The position numbers and the translations under genes were made by a program. A stretch of DNA of 64,000 bases from Thalassobacillus sp043497085 (GTDB taxonomy: Bacteria > Bacillota > Bacilli > Bacillales > Halobacillaceae): assembly GCA_043497085.1 (NCBI GenBank), contig JBIEKI010000002.1; one strand, 5' to 3'. The notes under the pieces were generated by a model. That model did no database searches, was not told where the DNA came from, and saw nothing but the letters and a program-made list of their open reading frames with translations. Within the stretch, counting starts at the first letter, position 1. Every line of letters begins with the position of its first letter. Below, one piece after another: positions 15,623 to 24,511 of this stretch.

Positions 15623-16969
15623 ATGAAAGTAGTAAAGTTCGGAGGAAGTTCTGTAGCAAATGCAAACCAATTAAGAAAAGTTGCGGATATTGTCCTGGAT
15701 GATCCGGAGCGAAAAGTAGTCGTAGTTTCAGCGCCTGGGAAAAGGTTCAGTGATGATGTCAAAATGACCGATTTATTGATTGAGCTTGCCGGAAAAGTGA
15801 TCGGCAATGAAGATTATGACACAGCTTTATCAGCCGTTATGGATCGTTTCCGTGAAATCATCCAGGAATTGGAGCTGCCGGAAGATTTGACTGAAACGAT
15901 TCAAAAAAACATCCAATATATTATTGACTCACATGAGTCCGCAGAATGGACACTGGACGCACTAAAATCTTGTGGGGAAGATGGTTCTGCGCAGATTCTC
16001 AGTGCGTATTTACAATCAAAAGATGTAAAAGCTGCTTATGTCAATCCAAAAGAAGCCGGAATCATTGTCAGTGATGAACCTGGACAGGCGCAAGTGCTTG
16101 ATGAGAGTTTAGAGCAGTTGTATAAACTGCACGATCGGGAAGGAATCCTGGTAGTTCCTGGCTTTTTTGGATATAGCAAAGAAGGTAGACTGGTCACTTT
16201 TCCTCGTGGCGGATCCGATATCACAGGATCGATCGTGGCAGCCGGAGTAAAAGCTGACTTATACGAAAACTTTACCGATGTCGATTCGGTTTATTGTGTA
16301 AACCCGAATATTGTATCTAATCCTAAACAAATAACCTCTTTAACGTATAAAGAAATGCGTGAATTATCTTATGCCGGCTTTTCCGTTTTCCATGATGAAG
16401 CACTAATACCGGCGTTTAAGGCGAAGATTCCCGTCTGTATTAAGAATACGAATAACCCTCAGGCACCTGGCACGATGATTGTCGCTGAAAATGAAGCTGG
16501 CTACGGTAAAGTGACTGGAATTGCCAGTGATAAAGGTTTCTTGACCTTATATGTCAGTAAGTACTTGATGAACCGTGAGATCGGTTTTGGTCGCCGTTTG
16601 CTGCAAATTCTGGAAGATGAAAGCATCTCATTCGAACATGCTCCTTCTGGTATAGACGATATGTCTGTAATTTTACGGGAAGAAGAGCTGCAGGAGGAAA
16701 AAGAGGAGCGAATATTAGCGCGTATCCAAGAAGAATTGGATGTGGACATGGTGAACATCGAACGGAATATGGCGATGGTCATGCTTGTAGGGGAAGGAAT
16801 GAACAGTACGATCGGTCTTGCCAGCCAGGCTACCCGTGCTTTTCGTGAAGCCGACGTCAATATTGAAATGATTAACCAGGGTTCTTCAGAGGTGTCGATG
16901 ATGTTCGGGGTGGATGCCGAGGGGATGGAACGAGTCGTCCAATACTTGTATCGTGAGTTTTTTGAATAA
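15623..16969 (+). CDS. thrD: Aspartate kinase (monofunctional, YclM/ThrD class)
   Basis: A 448-residue aspartokinase, the first step from aspartate to lysine, threonine and methionine. KFGGSS at the N-terminus binds ATP/aspartate, VTFPRGGSDITGS is the kinase motif, and two ACT domains lie at the C-terminus (TLYVSKYLM..., MVMLVGEGM...). Length and N-terminus (VKFGGSSVANANQLRKVADIV, APGKRFSDD) resemble the class III enzyme YclM/ThrD rather than DapG or LysC. The upstream 270 bases contain no lysine riboswitch that I can see, so its control probably differs from lysC. The gene stands alone between terminators. Confidence 0.93.
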   Translation: MKVVKFGGSSVANANQLRKVADIVLDDPERKVVVVSAPGKRFSDDVKMTDLLIELAGKVIGNEDYDTALSAVMDRFREIIQELELPEDLTETIQKNIQYIIDSHESAEWTLDALKSCGEDGSAQILSAYLQSKDVKAAYVNPKEAGIIVSDEPGQAQVLDESLEQLYKLHDREGILVVPGFFGYSKEGRLVTFPRGGSDITGSIVAAGVKADLYENFTDVDSVYCVNPNIVSNPKQITSLTYKEMRELSYAGFSVFHDEALIPAFKAKIPVCIKNTNNPQAPGTMIVAENEAGYGKVTGIASDKGFLTLYVSKYLMNREIGFGRRLLQILEDESISFEHAPSGIDDMSVILREEELQEEKEERILARIQEELDVDMVNIERNMAMVMLVGEGMNSTIGLASQATRAFREADVNIEMINQGSSEVSMMFGVDAEGMERVVQYLYREFFE

Positions 16970-17032
16970 GTAGGAAAAGGCGCCCCCTCAGGCTATTTCA
17001 CTGCAAAAAATATTCTTTTCCGAGTAAAAAAA

Positions 17033-17078
17033 GAGGCTGTCCCAGTTAGTCATTTTGAAGACTTTTGGGACAGCCTCA
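17033..17078. terminator. Bidirectional terminator between aspartokinase and the exonuclease gene
   Basis: Perfect stem GAGGCTGTCCCA / TGGGACAGCCTC with A-rich sequence on the left and a T-rich tract on the right, usable on both strands for the convergent genes. Confidence 0.85.
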
Positions 17079-17083
17079 TTATT

Positions 17084-17848
17084 TTAGCGACTTAACAATA
17101 AGGAAGAGTTCTTGTTTGATTTGGATATGTTCGATAAACGTTCTTTTAAAGCAGAATAATCGCTTATTCCAGTTTCGACAGCACCTTTTAAGAGCTGTTC
17201 GAATAATTCTGCTGTCATAATCGCATCGTTCAAAGCGTGGTGTCTTTCCATTTGTTCGATATCAAAGTATCTTAATAAAGGATCCAGCTGATGACGGATA
17301 TCAGGCAAGAGCCATTGTGCAAGCAACTGGGAATCAATTACCGGTGGATCGAACTGTGGGAGTTTCCAACGTTTTAACATAGCCTGAAGGAATCGCATAT
17401 CGAACTTAGCAGGATGAGCCACCAGGATCGAATCCTTACTGAAAGATAAGAATCTTTCAAAACCATCAATAAACGAACATCCACTTTGCAATTGGGAGCG
17501 TGTCAAACCTGTTAACTCCAACGTATAGCGGTGAACGGGTCGAATAGGCCGTATGATCTGGTGGAACTTTTTGATATTACATGCTTGAAGCCCTTCCATC
17601 TGGATAGCTCCGATTGAAATGATTTCGTGACCTATTTCTGGCAGGAAACCAGTTGTTTCTAAATCAAAGATAGTGTAGGTTGCTTCTTCCAGCGGCTGAT
17701 GCAGCAGATCACGGTCATATTGATAACTCTCCACCATTTCGTAAAGTTGGTGATAGGCCTCCAGTTTCAAATGAGGTCTGATTTTATAGGCGTATATCGG
17801 TTTCTCAAAAAATAAATACTTAAGGATTTGTAAGTCGATAGGAAGCAT
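17084..17848 (-). CDS. DnaQ-like 3'-5' exonuclease
   Basis: A 254-residue protein with a DEDDh exonuclease fold from about residue 55: ExoI motif IFDLETTGFLPE, ExoII around LVAHPAKFDMRFL, ExoIII HHALNDAIMTAEL. It resembles the DNA polymerase III epsilon proofreading domain but carries its own 50-residue N-terminal extension and no polymerase. Its start overlaps the stop of the upstream DUF294 gene by one base (TGATG), so the two are translationally coupled. This pairing recurs in other bacteria; the substrate is unknown to me. Confidence 0.88.
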   Translation of the reverse strand: MLPIDLQILKYLFFEKPIYAYKIRPHLKLEAYHQLYEMVESYQYDRDLLHQPLEEATYTIFDLETTGFLPEIGHEIISIGAIQMEGLQACNIKKFHQIIRPIRPVHRYTLELTGLTRSQLQSGCSFIDGFERFLSFSKDSILVAHPAKFDMRFLQAMLKRWKLPQFDPPVIDSQLLAQWLLPDIRHQLDPLLRYFDIEQMERHHALNDAIMTAELFEQLLKGAVETGISDYSALKERLSNISKSNKNSSLLLSR

Positions 17849-19758
17849 CAGACCACCCGATTCCTGTTATAGCTTAATTCCAAGACCTGCTGGAGACGTT
17901 TAGCAATAATCAATGCATCACGTAAAATTCTTTTTTCGTCTTTCTTTAAACGGGCTAAATTCAACTCATTCGATAAAGGTAAATCTTCATCCAGCTGCCT
18001 TAAATTTTCCTGCAGCCGGAATGTGAGTAAGCGGTGTAATGCGAGCTTGGCATTTTCGGCATCTCTTGGATGAAAGCGCTCCTGTTCTGTGAGAGCCGTC
18101 AATCTTTTGATGGTATTGACATCGTCAATACCATACTTGATTGAATAAATCCGGATGGCGTTCACAATCTGCATGATGGCTGATTTTTTTAAATTCAATC
18201 CACGCTTTTTACCAACTCCTGTGATCCGCCCAAACGGTTGAATGGGAACTCTGAATCGCAATGTATCTTTCATCAGCAGTTGGTGGAGGTTTAAGGAACG
18301 CTGGATTCGTTTTACAACAAATTCCCTAAGTTCGTAAGCGAGGGAATAATCGCCGAAGATTGGGCGGAAATCAACGAAAATCGTAAAATCTCTTATTTCT
18401 TCTCCATCCATTTTTTCAATCCAATTTTTGACGTTTTCATACCATTCTTCTTTTGATTTACGCCACTTTTCCTCTTTTGCCATGATCCCCCCTGTACATA
18501 AAGGGAATCCACAATCTGCAAGCATGTGGTTGATTTTTTCTCCGAACAACTTGAAATATTCATCAATTTTTTTTGCGGCAGGCAGGTGTTTATAATCAGA
18601 CAGAATCAAACCATTATCCTGATCGGTGCTGAAAGCCTGTTCTTTTCTTCCTAAACTTCCCATGACAATAAAACAATAGTTGATCGGTGGTGCTCCATAG
18701 CCTTCCTTGACCATTTCTTCTTCCGCGATTTGTATGATTTGCTTATGAATCCGCTCATTATAGTTAGATATTAATTCGGTTATGTCATAAGCATACATAT
18801 TCTCTCCGACCAAACTGCCGACAAATTGTTGAAAACGTTTATTATGAGAAGGGGACAGACTTTTCAGTTCATCTATATTGGTTGCATTAGATATGCGATA
18901 AGTAAGATCGAAGTAAACAGAGTTCTGAATCGTAAAGAAAGAAGATTGTCTAAGTACCCCTGCGATGGTATCGCGATGTAGTACAGGAATCAATTCTGTT
19001 GGGTGGTGCTTTAAATAACTTAAGGCATCATAGATGAATGATTGGGAAGCAATTGCAAAAGACTCTTCGGTGACATAGTCTTTCACAGGCTTCTTATGTC
19101 CATTTTCAAAATAGGCTTTTAATATTTCTGAATATCCCAGCATCCCGATCATGGTTTGACGATCTTCACTGACAATCAATGCTTCAACCTTCTCTTCCTG
19201 GATTATCCTTGCCGCCTGTTCTACAGATTTTTCAGGGTGAATGAACGTAGGTGGCTCCATAAAAGCATCCGCTCGTTTTTTAAATAACTCTTTTTCATCA
19301 TTTTCGTCTGTCGTAGAACTTTTATATTTTATTTCAATATAAAGTGATTTCATCATATTGCTTATTTCATTGACGACGACTTTTGAAAAGTGAGTATTAT
19401 TGGACATGACCTCAAAAAATTTTGCTTTATCAAAGCACAATGTTTTGGTTGCTTCTAATGCCTGAACAGAAAATTTCATCTCCCCACTGGTTAGCATCAT
19501 CATGACCCCTACCAGGTCGCCAGGATAGAAAAAGTTGACAGATAATTGTTGTCCATTAGAGCGATGCATGATATTTTTAGCAAGTCCCGATAAAAGAAAT
19601 TGTACTTCTACAGAATCTTCCTGCTGATCTTCATGGATAATGAATTCATTTTTATTATATTCATTGATGGTGGCATTCCCGAAGATGTCGTTAAATTCTT
19701 CAGCTGTCAATAAGTTAAATGGATACTGTTCTTTGAACATCTTCTGATAGCTTTCCAT
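17848..19758 (-). CDS. cNMP-binding / CBS / DUF294 nucleotidyltransferase-like protein
   Basis: A 636-residue multidomain protein. Residues ~10-130 form a cyclic-nucleotide-binding-like beta roll (LSVNFFYPGDLVGVMMMLTSGEMKFSVQA). Residues ~160-285 form two CBS motifs (FIHPEKSVEQAARIIQEEKVEALIV...). The middle is a GlnD-type nucleotidyltransferase domain with GSLGRKEQAFSTDQDNGLI, followed by the DUF294 C-terminal region. The architecture suggests a nucleotide-sensing regulator; the protein modified is unknown. ATG 19758 with GTGAGGAGT seven bases upstream is preferred over an upstream in-frame GTG. Operon partner: the exonuclease gene downstream. Confidence 0.88.
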   Translation of the reverse strand: MESYQKMFKEQYPFNLLTAEEFNDIFGNATINEYNKNEFIIHEDQQEDSVEVQFLLSGLAKNIMHRSNGQQLSVNFFYPGDLVGVMMMLTSGEMKFSVQALEATKTLCFDKAKFFEVMSNNTHFSKVVVNEISNMMKSLYIEIKYKSSTTDENDEKELFKKRADAFMEPPTFIHPEKSVEQAARIIQEEKVEALIVSEDRQTMIGMLGYSEILKAYFENGHKKPVKDYVTEESFAIASQSFIYDALSYLKHHPTELIPVLHRDTIAGVLRQSSFFTIQNSVYFDLTYRISNATNIDELKSLSPSHNKRFQQFVGSLVGENMYAYDITELISNYNERIHKQIIQIAEEEMVKEGYGAPPINYCFIVMGSLGRKEQAFSTDQDNGLILSDYKHLPAAKKIDEYFKLFGEKINHMLADCGFPLCTGGIMAKEEKWRKSKEEWYENVKNWIEKMDGEEIRDFTIFVDFRPIFGDYSLAYELREFVVKRIQRSLNLHQLLMKDTLRFRVPIQPFGRITGVGKKRGLNLKKSAIMQIVNAIRIYSIKYGIDDVNTIKRLTALTEQERFHPRDAENAKLALHRLLTFRLQENLRQLDEDLPLSNELNLARLKKDEKRILRDALIIAKRLQQVLELSYNRNRVV

Positions 19759-19847
19759 TACAAAACTCCTCACTTACGAATGTTGGTAATCTTAGTATAG
19801 CAAACCAATACGCAGCAATGCTCTGATAAGCTTTTGAATATCTTTTC

Positions 19848-19876
19848 AACAAAAAAAGAGCACCTTCGGCTCTTCT
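19848..19876 (-). terminator. Terminator after yqzF
   Basis: On the minus strand AAGAGC-CGAAGGT-GCTCTT followed by seven T, directly after the yqzF stop. Confidence 0.8.
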
Positions 19877-20101
19877 TTAGAATCTTCCATTTGTCTGTTT
19901 TCGCTTTTTATCCCGGTGGCGGATAAATCCTCCGATAAACGCAATACCTCCCAATATAAACAGGACACCAAAAATAAATTGTATTGAAATGTGAAAGAAA
20001 ATTGGGTGTGATATTCCAAATAACGTATCACGTATCAGTTTAATTCCTAATGTTGCAATGATTCCGGGAATAACCAGGATAAGTAAGGCTATCAATCGCA
20101 T
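19877..20101 (-). CDS. yqzF: DUF2627 small membrane protein YqzF
   Basis: A 74-residue protein with two predicted membrane segments (LIALLILVIPGIIATLGI and IQFIFGVLFILGGIAFIGGFI) and a basic tail (RHRDKKRKQ). It matches the DUF2627/YqzF family in length and topology and sits divergent to bkdR, as in B. subtilis. Function unknown. A ribosome site AAGGGAG lies upstream on the minus strand. Confidence 0.85.
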   Translation of the reverse strand: MRLIALLILVIPGIIATLGIKLIRDTLFGISHPIFFHISIQFIFGVLFILGGIAFIGGFIRHRDKKRKQTNGRF

Positions 20102-20288
20102 TGCCCTCGAACTCCCTTTATATAAAAATTTTATAAAAAAACTGAGATACTATAGTCAGCTGCGCAATTTTTGTCAATGATTATTAAGTATAGCAAACAA
20201 GCCGTTTAATGAAAACTTATTAAAACTTGCTAATATATGCAGGTTGAATTATGATAAAGATACGCAAAAAATTGCAGGAAGTGGTACA

Positions 20289-22358
20289 GTGAAACGAGTA
20301 CTGATTGTAGGTGCCGGTAAAGGCGGTACGGCATTATTAAAATTATTAAAAGCAACCAACCGAATGGAAATTGTAGCCATTGTTGATATTAACGAACAAG
20401 CAGAAGGGTTAAGTTTGGCTGCTGATTTTGGAATCTCAACAGGTTCGGATTGGAAAAAATGGATACATAAAGAGATCGATATTGTTATTGAAGCGACAGG
20501 CGATGAGAAAACTTTCGAAGCTATTCTCTCGGCTCGGAGCGGGAAAACCGTGGTCATTCCAGGTTCGGTGGCTTATATCACCTCTGAACTTTTGGAAGAA
20601 AAAGAGACGTTATTGAATGAATTGAAAACGCAAACAATTAATCAGGAGTTAATTCTGAACAGTATCCATGATGGAATGATTGTCATTGATGAGCAGGAAA
20701 AAGTTACATTCATGAACAAAAGTGCAGCGAAAATTTTAGGGATGGATAAGAAAGAAGCGTTAAACCGAAAAGTCAATCAAATCATCACCTCGACAAGACT
20801 GCCGCAAATAATGAAAACACGCCGGAAGGAGGTCAACCAGAAACTGATTCTGGAAAATGGCAAAAAAGTGATCACCACACGGATTCCCATCATCAACTCT
20901 GATGGAGATGTTATGGGTGCGTTCGCTGTTTTCAAAGATATTACCGAAGTGGTCAATTTAGCGGAAGAGATAACTGATTTGAAAGAAGTCAAAACGATGC
21001 TCGAAGCGATTATCCAATCTTCTGATGAAGCGATTTCTGTGGTGGATGAGAATGGGAATGGTCTAATGATCAACCCGGCCTACACGAGAATTACAGGCCT
21101 GACTGAAAAAGACATCGTGGGCAAACCAGCCACAGTAGATATTTATGAGGGTGAAAGTATGCACATGAAAGTGTTGCAGACAAGAAGGCCTGTGCGCGGT
21201 GTCAGAATGAAAGTCGGGCCCGCTAAAAAGGACGTCATTGTCAATGTCGCCCCTGTCATTGTTGATGGTAAATTGAAAGGTAGTGTCGGTGTCCTTCATG
21301 ATGTAACAGAGATCAAGTCGCTGACAAGCGAATTGAAACGGGCGAGGCAGATCATCAGGAAATTGGAGGCAAAATACACATTTGATGATATTATCGGTAC
21401 CTCGCAAGAAATGACACTAGCGTTGGAGCAAGCAAAAGTAGGAGCAAAAACTCCCGCAACCGTATTGTTAAGAGGGGAATCGGGGACAGGAAAAGAACTT
21501 TTTGCGCATGCTATCCATAATGAGAGCGGAAGACGGCATAATAAGTTCATCCGGGTCAACTGTGCTGCTATTGCTGAATCCTTACTGGAAAGTGAGTTGT
21601 TCGGTTATGAAGAGGGAGCTTTTTCAGGGGCCAAGCGAGGTGGTAAAAAAGGTCTGTTTGAAGAAGCGAATAATGGCAGTATTTTCCTGGATGAAATTGG
21701 AGAACTTACATTGCAAATGCAAGCCAAGCTTCTTCGTGTGCTTCAGGAAAAAGAGATTGTCCGTGTCGGCGGAACGAAACCGGTGCCGGTCGATGTCAGA
21801 ATTATTGCTGCTACCCATGTCAATTTAGAGAAGGCGATCATGAACAAAAGTTTTCGTGAGGACCTTTATTACCGGCTCAACCGTCTTCCCATTTATATTC
21901 CGCCATTAAGGGAAAGGATGGAAGATATCCCTTTGTTGATCGACCATCTTATCCAAAAGCTGAACGAAAATTACGGGCGTAATGTAAAGCGGGTTGAAGA
22001 GGCTGCATTAGAAAAACTGAAAAATTATCACTGGCCTGGAAATGTAAGAGAACTGGAAAATATTATCGGGAGAGCGATGATTTACATGGAAAACTTTGAA
22101 GAAGTGATTCTGCTTGACCATATTCCTCCTTTGAAGCATGTAGTACCCCAAAAAGATAAAACGAATGAACATGGCCAGGCCTGGTTAGGTGAAACGCTCC
22201 AGGTAGCAGTCGATACTTATGAACGGAAATTGCTTGCCGAGGCTTATCAAGCGCATAATTACAATAAAACACAGACGGCAAAGGCGTTGGATATATCTAT
22301 TCGTAATCTTTATTATAAATTGGATAAATATAAATTAGACAAAAATAGCATGCAATAA
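20289..22358 (+). CDS. bkdR: Sigma-54-dependent regulator BkdR of branched-chain amino acid degradation
   Basis: A 689-residue enhancer-binding protein. The N-terminus (residues ~1-105) is a Rossmann-like fold beginning RVLIVGAGKGGTALLKLL, followed by two PAS domains (~120-230 and ~245-355), the AAA+ domain with Walker A GESGTGKE, sigma-54 contact motif GAFSGA (canonical GAFTGA) and VRIIAATH, and a Fis-type helix-turn-helix (QTAKALDISIRNLYYKLDKY). GTG 20289 with AGGAAGTGG upstream is preferred to TTG 20244 and gives the usual family length. It should activate the -24/-12 promoter in front of ptb. Confidence 0.95.
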   Translation: MKRVLIVGAGKGGTALLKLLKATNRMEIVAIVDINEQAEGLSLAADFGISTGSDWKKWIHKEIDIVIEATGDEKTFEAILSARSGKTVVIPGSVAYITSELLEEKETLLNELKTQTINQELILNSIHDGMIVIDEQEKVTFMNKSAAKILGMDKKEALNRKVNQIITSTRLPQIMKTRRKEVNQKLILENGKKVITTRIPIINSDGDVMGAFAVFKDITEVVNLAEEITDLKEVKTMLEAIIQSSDEAISVVDENGNGLMINPAYTRITGLTEKDIVGKPATVDIYEGESMHMKVLQTRRPVRGVRMKVGPAKKDVIVNVAPVIVDGKLKGSVGVLHDVTEIKSLTSELKRARQIIRKLEAKYTFDDIIGTSQEMTLALEQAKVGAKTPATVLLRGESGTGKELFAHAIHNESGRRHNKFIRVNCAAIAESLLESELFGYEEGAFSGAKRGGKKGLFEEANNGSIFLDEIGELTLQMQAKLLRVLQEKEIVRVGGTKPVPVDVRIIAATHVNLEKAIMNKSFREDLYYRLNRLPIYIPPLRERMEDIPLLIDHLIQKLNENYGRNVKRVEEAALEKLKNYHWPGNVRELENIIGRAMIYMENFEEVILLDHIPPLKHVVPQKDKTNEHGQAWLGETLQVAVDTYERKLLAEAYQAHNYNKTQTAKALDISIRNLYYKLDKYKLDKNSMQ

Positions 22359-22365
22359 TTTGCAT
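22350..22365. promoter_or_regulatory. Candidate BkdR upstream activating site 1
   Basis: Palindrome ATGCAA-TAAT-TTGCAT overlapping the bkdR stop codon, about 60-75 bases upstream of the sigma-54 -24 box. It has the same TGCAA core as site 2. Confidence 0.5.
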
Positions 22366-22384
22366 ATATGTCAATTCTTGCAGG

Positions 22385-22401
22385 TTTGCATTCTTTGCAA
22401 A
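22385..22401. promoter_or_regulatory. Candidate BkdR upstream activating site 2
   Basis: Inverted repeat TTTGCA-TTCTT-TGCAAA, centred about 35 bases from site 1, i.e. a little over three helical turns. Its TGCAA/TTGCA half-sites match those of site 1. Confidence 0.5.
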
Positions 22402-22426
22402 AAAGCGTTTACACGGGCTGAATAAG

Positions 22427-22443
22427 TTGGCATGGTATTTGCA
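22427..22443 (+). promoter_or_regulatory. Sigma-54 (SigL) promoter of the bkd operon
   Basis: TTGGCATGGTATTTGCA fits the -24/-12 pattern TGGCAY-N5-TTGCA exactly. It lies 25 bases upstream of ptb and downstream of bkdR, whose product is a sigma-54 activator. Confidence 0.9.
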
Positions 22444-22468
22444 TGTAGAATAGTGAAGAGGTGAGACT

Positions 22469-23374
22469 TTGCGCACACTAGAAGCATTAATAGAAAAACT
22501 GGATAAGTCGGAACTTAGAACGGTTTCCGTAGCTCAAGCGGCAGATCCGGAGGTATTGAAAGCAGTCAAAAACGCTATTCAACGTAACCTTTGCCGTTTT
22601 CTGCTGTTTGGAGAGCCAAAAGAAATAGAACGTATTTCAAATGAAGCAGGCTTGGATCTTAACCATCCCTTCATTGAAATAAAATCTACAGAAAAACATG
22701 AAGCAGCTTTGTATGCTGTCAAAGCTGTAAAGTCTGGTGAAGCTCATGTGGTTATGAAAGGGGCTCTTTCTACCAAAGAGATTTTAAAAGCAGTACTGCA
22801 TAAAGAATACGGTTTGCGAACCGGAAATGTCTTATCCCACACGGCTTTATTCGAAATTCCCAATCAGGAGCGGCTTATATTTTTAACGGATGCTGCCATG
22901 AATATAGCACCCTCTCTTGAAGAAAAAGCAGAGATTATCGAAAATACAGTCTCTGTGGCGAGGAGTTTAGGTGTAGAGCTGCCAAAAGTTGCAGTATTAG
23001 CTGCAGTCGAAGTAGTCAATCCTGCGATGCCCGCTACAATGGATGCTGCCATGCTTACACAGATGAATAGGAGAGGCCAGCTCAAGCATTGCCAGGTGGA
23101 TGGTCCGCTTGCCTTTGATAACGCTGTCAGTAAGACCGCTGCAGAACAAAAAGGAATCGACTCACCTGTAGCAGGAGAAGCAGATATACTGGTCGTTCCA
23201 GCAATCGAAGTAGCTAATGCTTTGTATAAGTCATTCATGTACTTTGCAGAAGCGAAGGTCGCCGGTATCATCAGCGGGGCTGCTGCACCGATCGTTCTCA
23301 CCTCTCGCGCTGATTCAGCGGAGAGTAAAATATATTCACTCGCTCTGGCTTTATTATCATCTGACAAACAATAG
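22469..23374 (+). CDS. ptb: Phosphate butyryltransferase
   Basis: A 301-residue phosphotransacylase converting acyl-CoA (butyryl-, isobutyryl-, isovaleryl-CoA) to acyl phosphate. The PTA_PTB fold is visible in VVMKGALSTKEILKAVL, VLSHTALFEIP, TDAAMNIAPSLEEK and VDGPLAFDNAVS. Start is TTG 22469 with AAGAGGTGAG upstream; no better codon is available in frame. It is the first gene after the sigma-54 promoter and works with Buk to gain ATP from branched acyl-CoAs. Confidence 0.95.
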   Translation: MRTLEALIEKLDKSELRTVSVAQAADPEVLKAVKNAIQRNLCRFLLFGEPKEIERISNEAGLDLNHPFIEIKSTEKHEAALYAVKAVKSGEAHVVMKGALSTKEILKAVLHKEYGLRTGNVLSHTALFEIPNQERLIFLTDAAMNIAPSLEEKAEIIENTVSVARSLGVELPKVAVLAAVEVVNPAMPATMDAAMLTQMNRRGQLKHCQVDGPLAFDNAVSKTAAEQKGIDSPVAGEADILVVPAIEVANALYKSFMYFAEAKVAGIISGAAAPIVLTSRADSAESKIYSLALALLSSDKQ

Positions 23375-23386
23375 GAGGAATACAAG

Positions 23387-24481
23387 ATGAAAATTTTCAC
23401 TTATATGAAGGAATACGATTATGAGCAATTAGTCTTTTGCCAGGATGAAACTTCAGGTTTAAAGGCAATCATCGCTATCCATGATACAACGTTAGGGCCA
23501 GCCCTTGGCGGAACAAGAATGTGGACGTATGAAACGGAAGATGAAGCTATCGAGGATGCATTGCGTCTGGCTAAAGGAATGACCTACAAAAATGCGGCTG
23601 CCGGCTTGAATCTTGGCGGTGGAAAAACTGTTATCATCGGAGATCCAAAAAAAGATAAAAATGAAGAGCTTTTCCGCGCATTCGGTCGTTATATACAGGG
23701 GTTAAACGGGCGTTATATTACGGCGGAAGATGTGGGAACCACGGTTCAGGATATGGATTTAATTCATGAGGAGACGGACTATGTGACGGGCATTTCCCCT
23801 GCATTCGGTTCTTCCGGAAACCCTTCTCCTGTAACTGCTTACGGCGTTTATCGTGGGATGAAAGCAGCTGCTAAAGAAGGCTTCGGTTCCGATTCACTGG
23901 AAGGAAAAACAGTTGCTGTTCAGGGTGTTGGTAATGTGGCTTATAACTTGTGTCGTCACCTGCATGAAGAAGGAGCTAATTTGATTGTCACAGATATCAA
24001 TAAAGATGCAGTCCAGCGGGCAGTAAATGATTTCGGAGCTAAAGCAGTGGACACGGAAGAAATTTATGGTGTGGATTGTGATATTTATGCACCATGTGCA
24101 CTTGGTGCTACGATCAATGATGAAACCATTCCCCAATTAAAGGCGAAAGTTATTGCCGGAGCAGCTAATAACCAGCTGAAAGATACAACTCATGGCGATA
24201 TCCTTCACGAAAAAGGGATTGTCTATACACCGGACTATGTCATTAACGCCGGGGGAGTAATCAATGTAGCTGATGAATTGAACGGATATAATAAAGAGCG
24301 CGCTATGAAACGGGTAGAAACAATTTACGATAATGTCACAAAAGTGTTTGAAATTTCCAGGCGCGATAATATTCCTACTTATGCAGCTGCTGACAGAATG
24401 GCTGAGGAACGTATTCAGCGTATGCGTCATTCTCGCAGCCAGTTTTTACAAAATGGCCAAAACATTCTTAGCAGAAGATAA
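23387..24481 (+). CDS. bcd: Leucine/branched-chain amino acid dehydrogenase
   Basis: A 364-residue NAD-dependent Glu/Leu/Phe/Val dehydrogenase that deaminates valine, leucine and isoleucine to 2-oxo acids. Catalytic lysines lie in GGTRMWTY...LAKGMTYKNAAAGLNLGGGK, and the dinucleotide motif is VAVQGVGNVAYNLCRHL. The sequence is very close to B. subtilis Bcd from start to the SRSQFLQNG tail. AGGAGGAAT precedes the ATG. It begins 12 bases after ptb. Confidence 0.97.
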   Translation: MKIFTYMKEYDYEQLVFCQDETSGLKAIIAIHDTTLGPALGGTRMWTYETEDEAIEDALRLAKGMTYKNAAAGLNLGGGKTVIIGDPKKDKNEELFRAFGRYIQGLNGRYITAEDVGTTVQDMDLIHEETDYVTGISPAFGSSGNPSPVTAYGVYRGMKAAAKEGFGSDSLEGKTVAVQGVGNVAYNLCRHLHEEGANLIVTDINKDAVQRAVNDFGAKAVDTEEIYGVDCDIYAPCALGATINDETIPQLKAKVIAGAANNQLKDTTHGDILHEKGIVYTPDYVINAGGVINVADELNGYNKERAMKRVETIYDNVTKVFEISRRDNIPTYAAADRMAEERIQRMRHSRSQFLQNGQNILSRR

Positions 24482-24511
24482 ACAGCAACGGTTGAACGGA
24501 GGTTTAAGTCA

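Noticed and set aside
20244..20288. Longer BkdR starting at TTG 20244
   Set aside because: The extra 15 residues do not fit the family N-terminus, and the GTG at 20289 has a better ribosome site.
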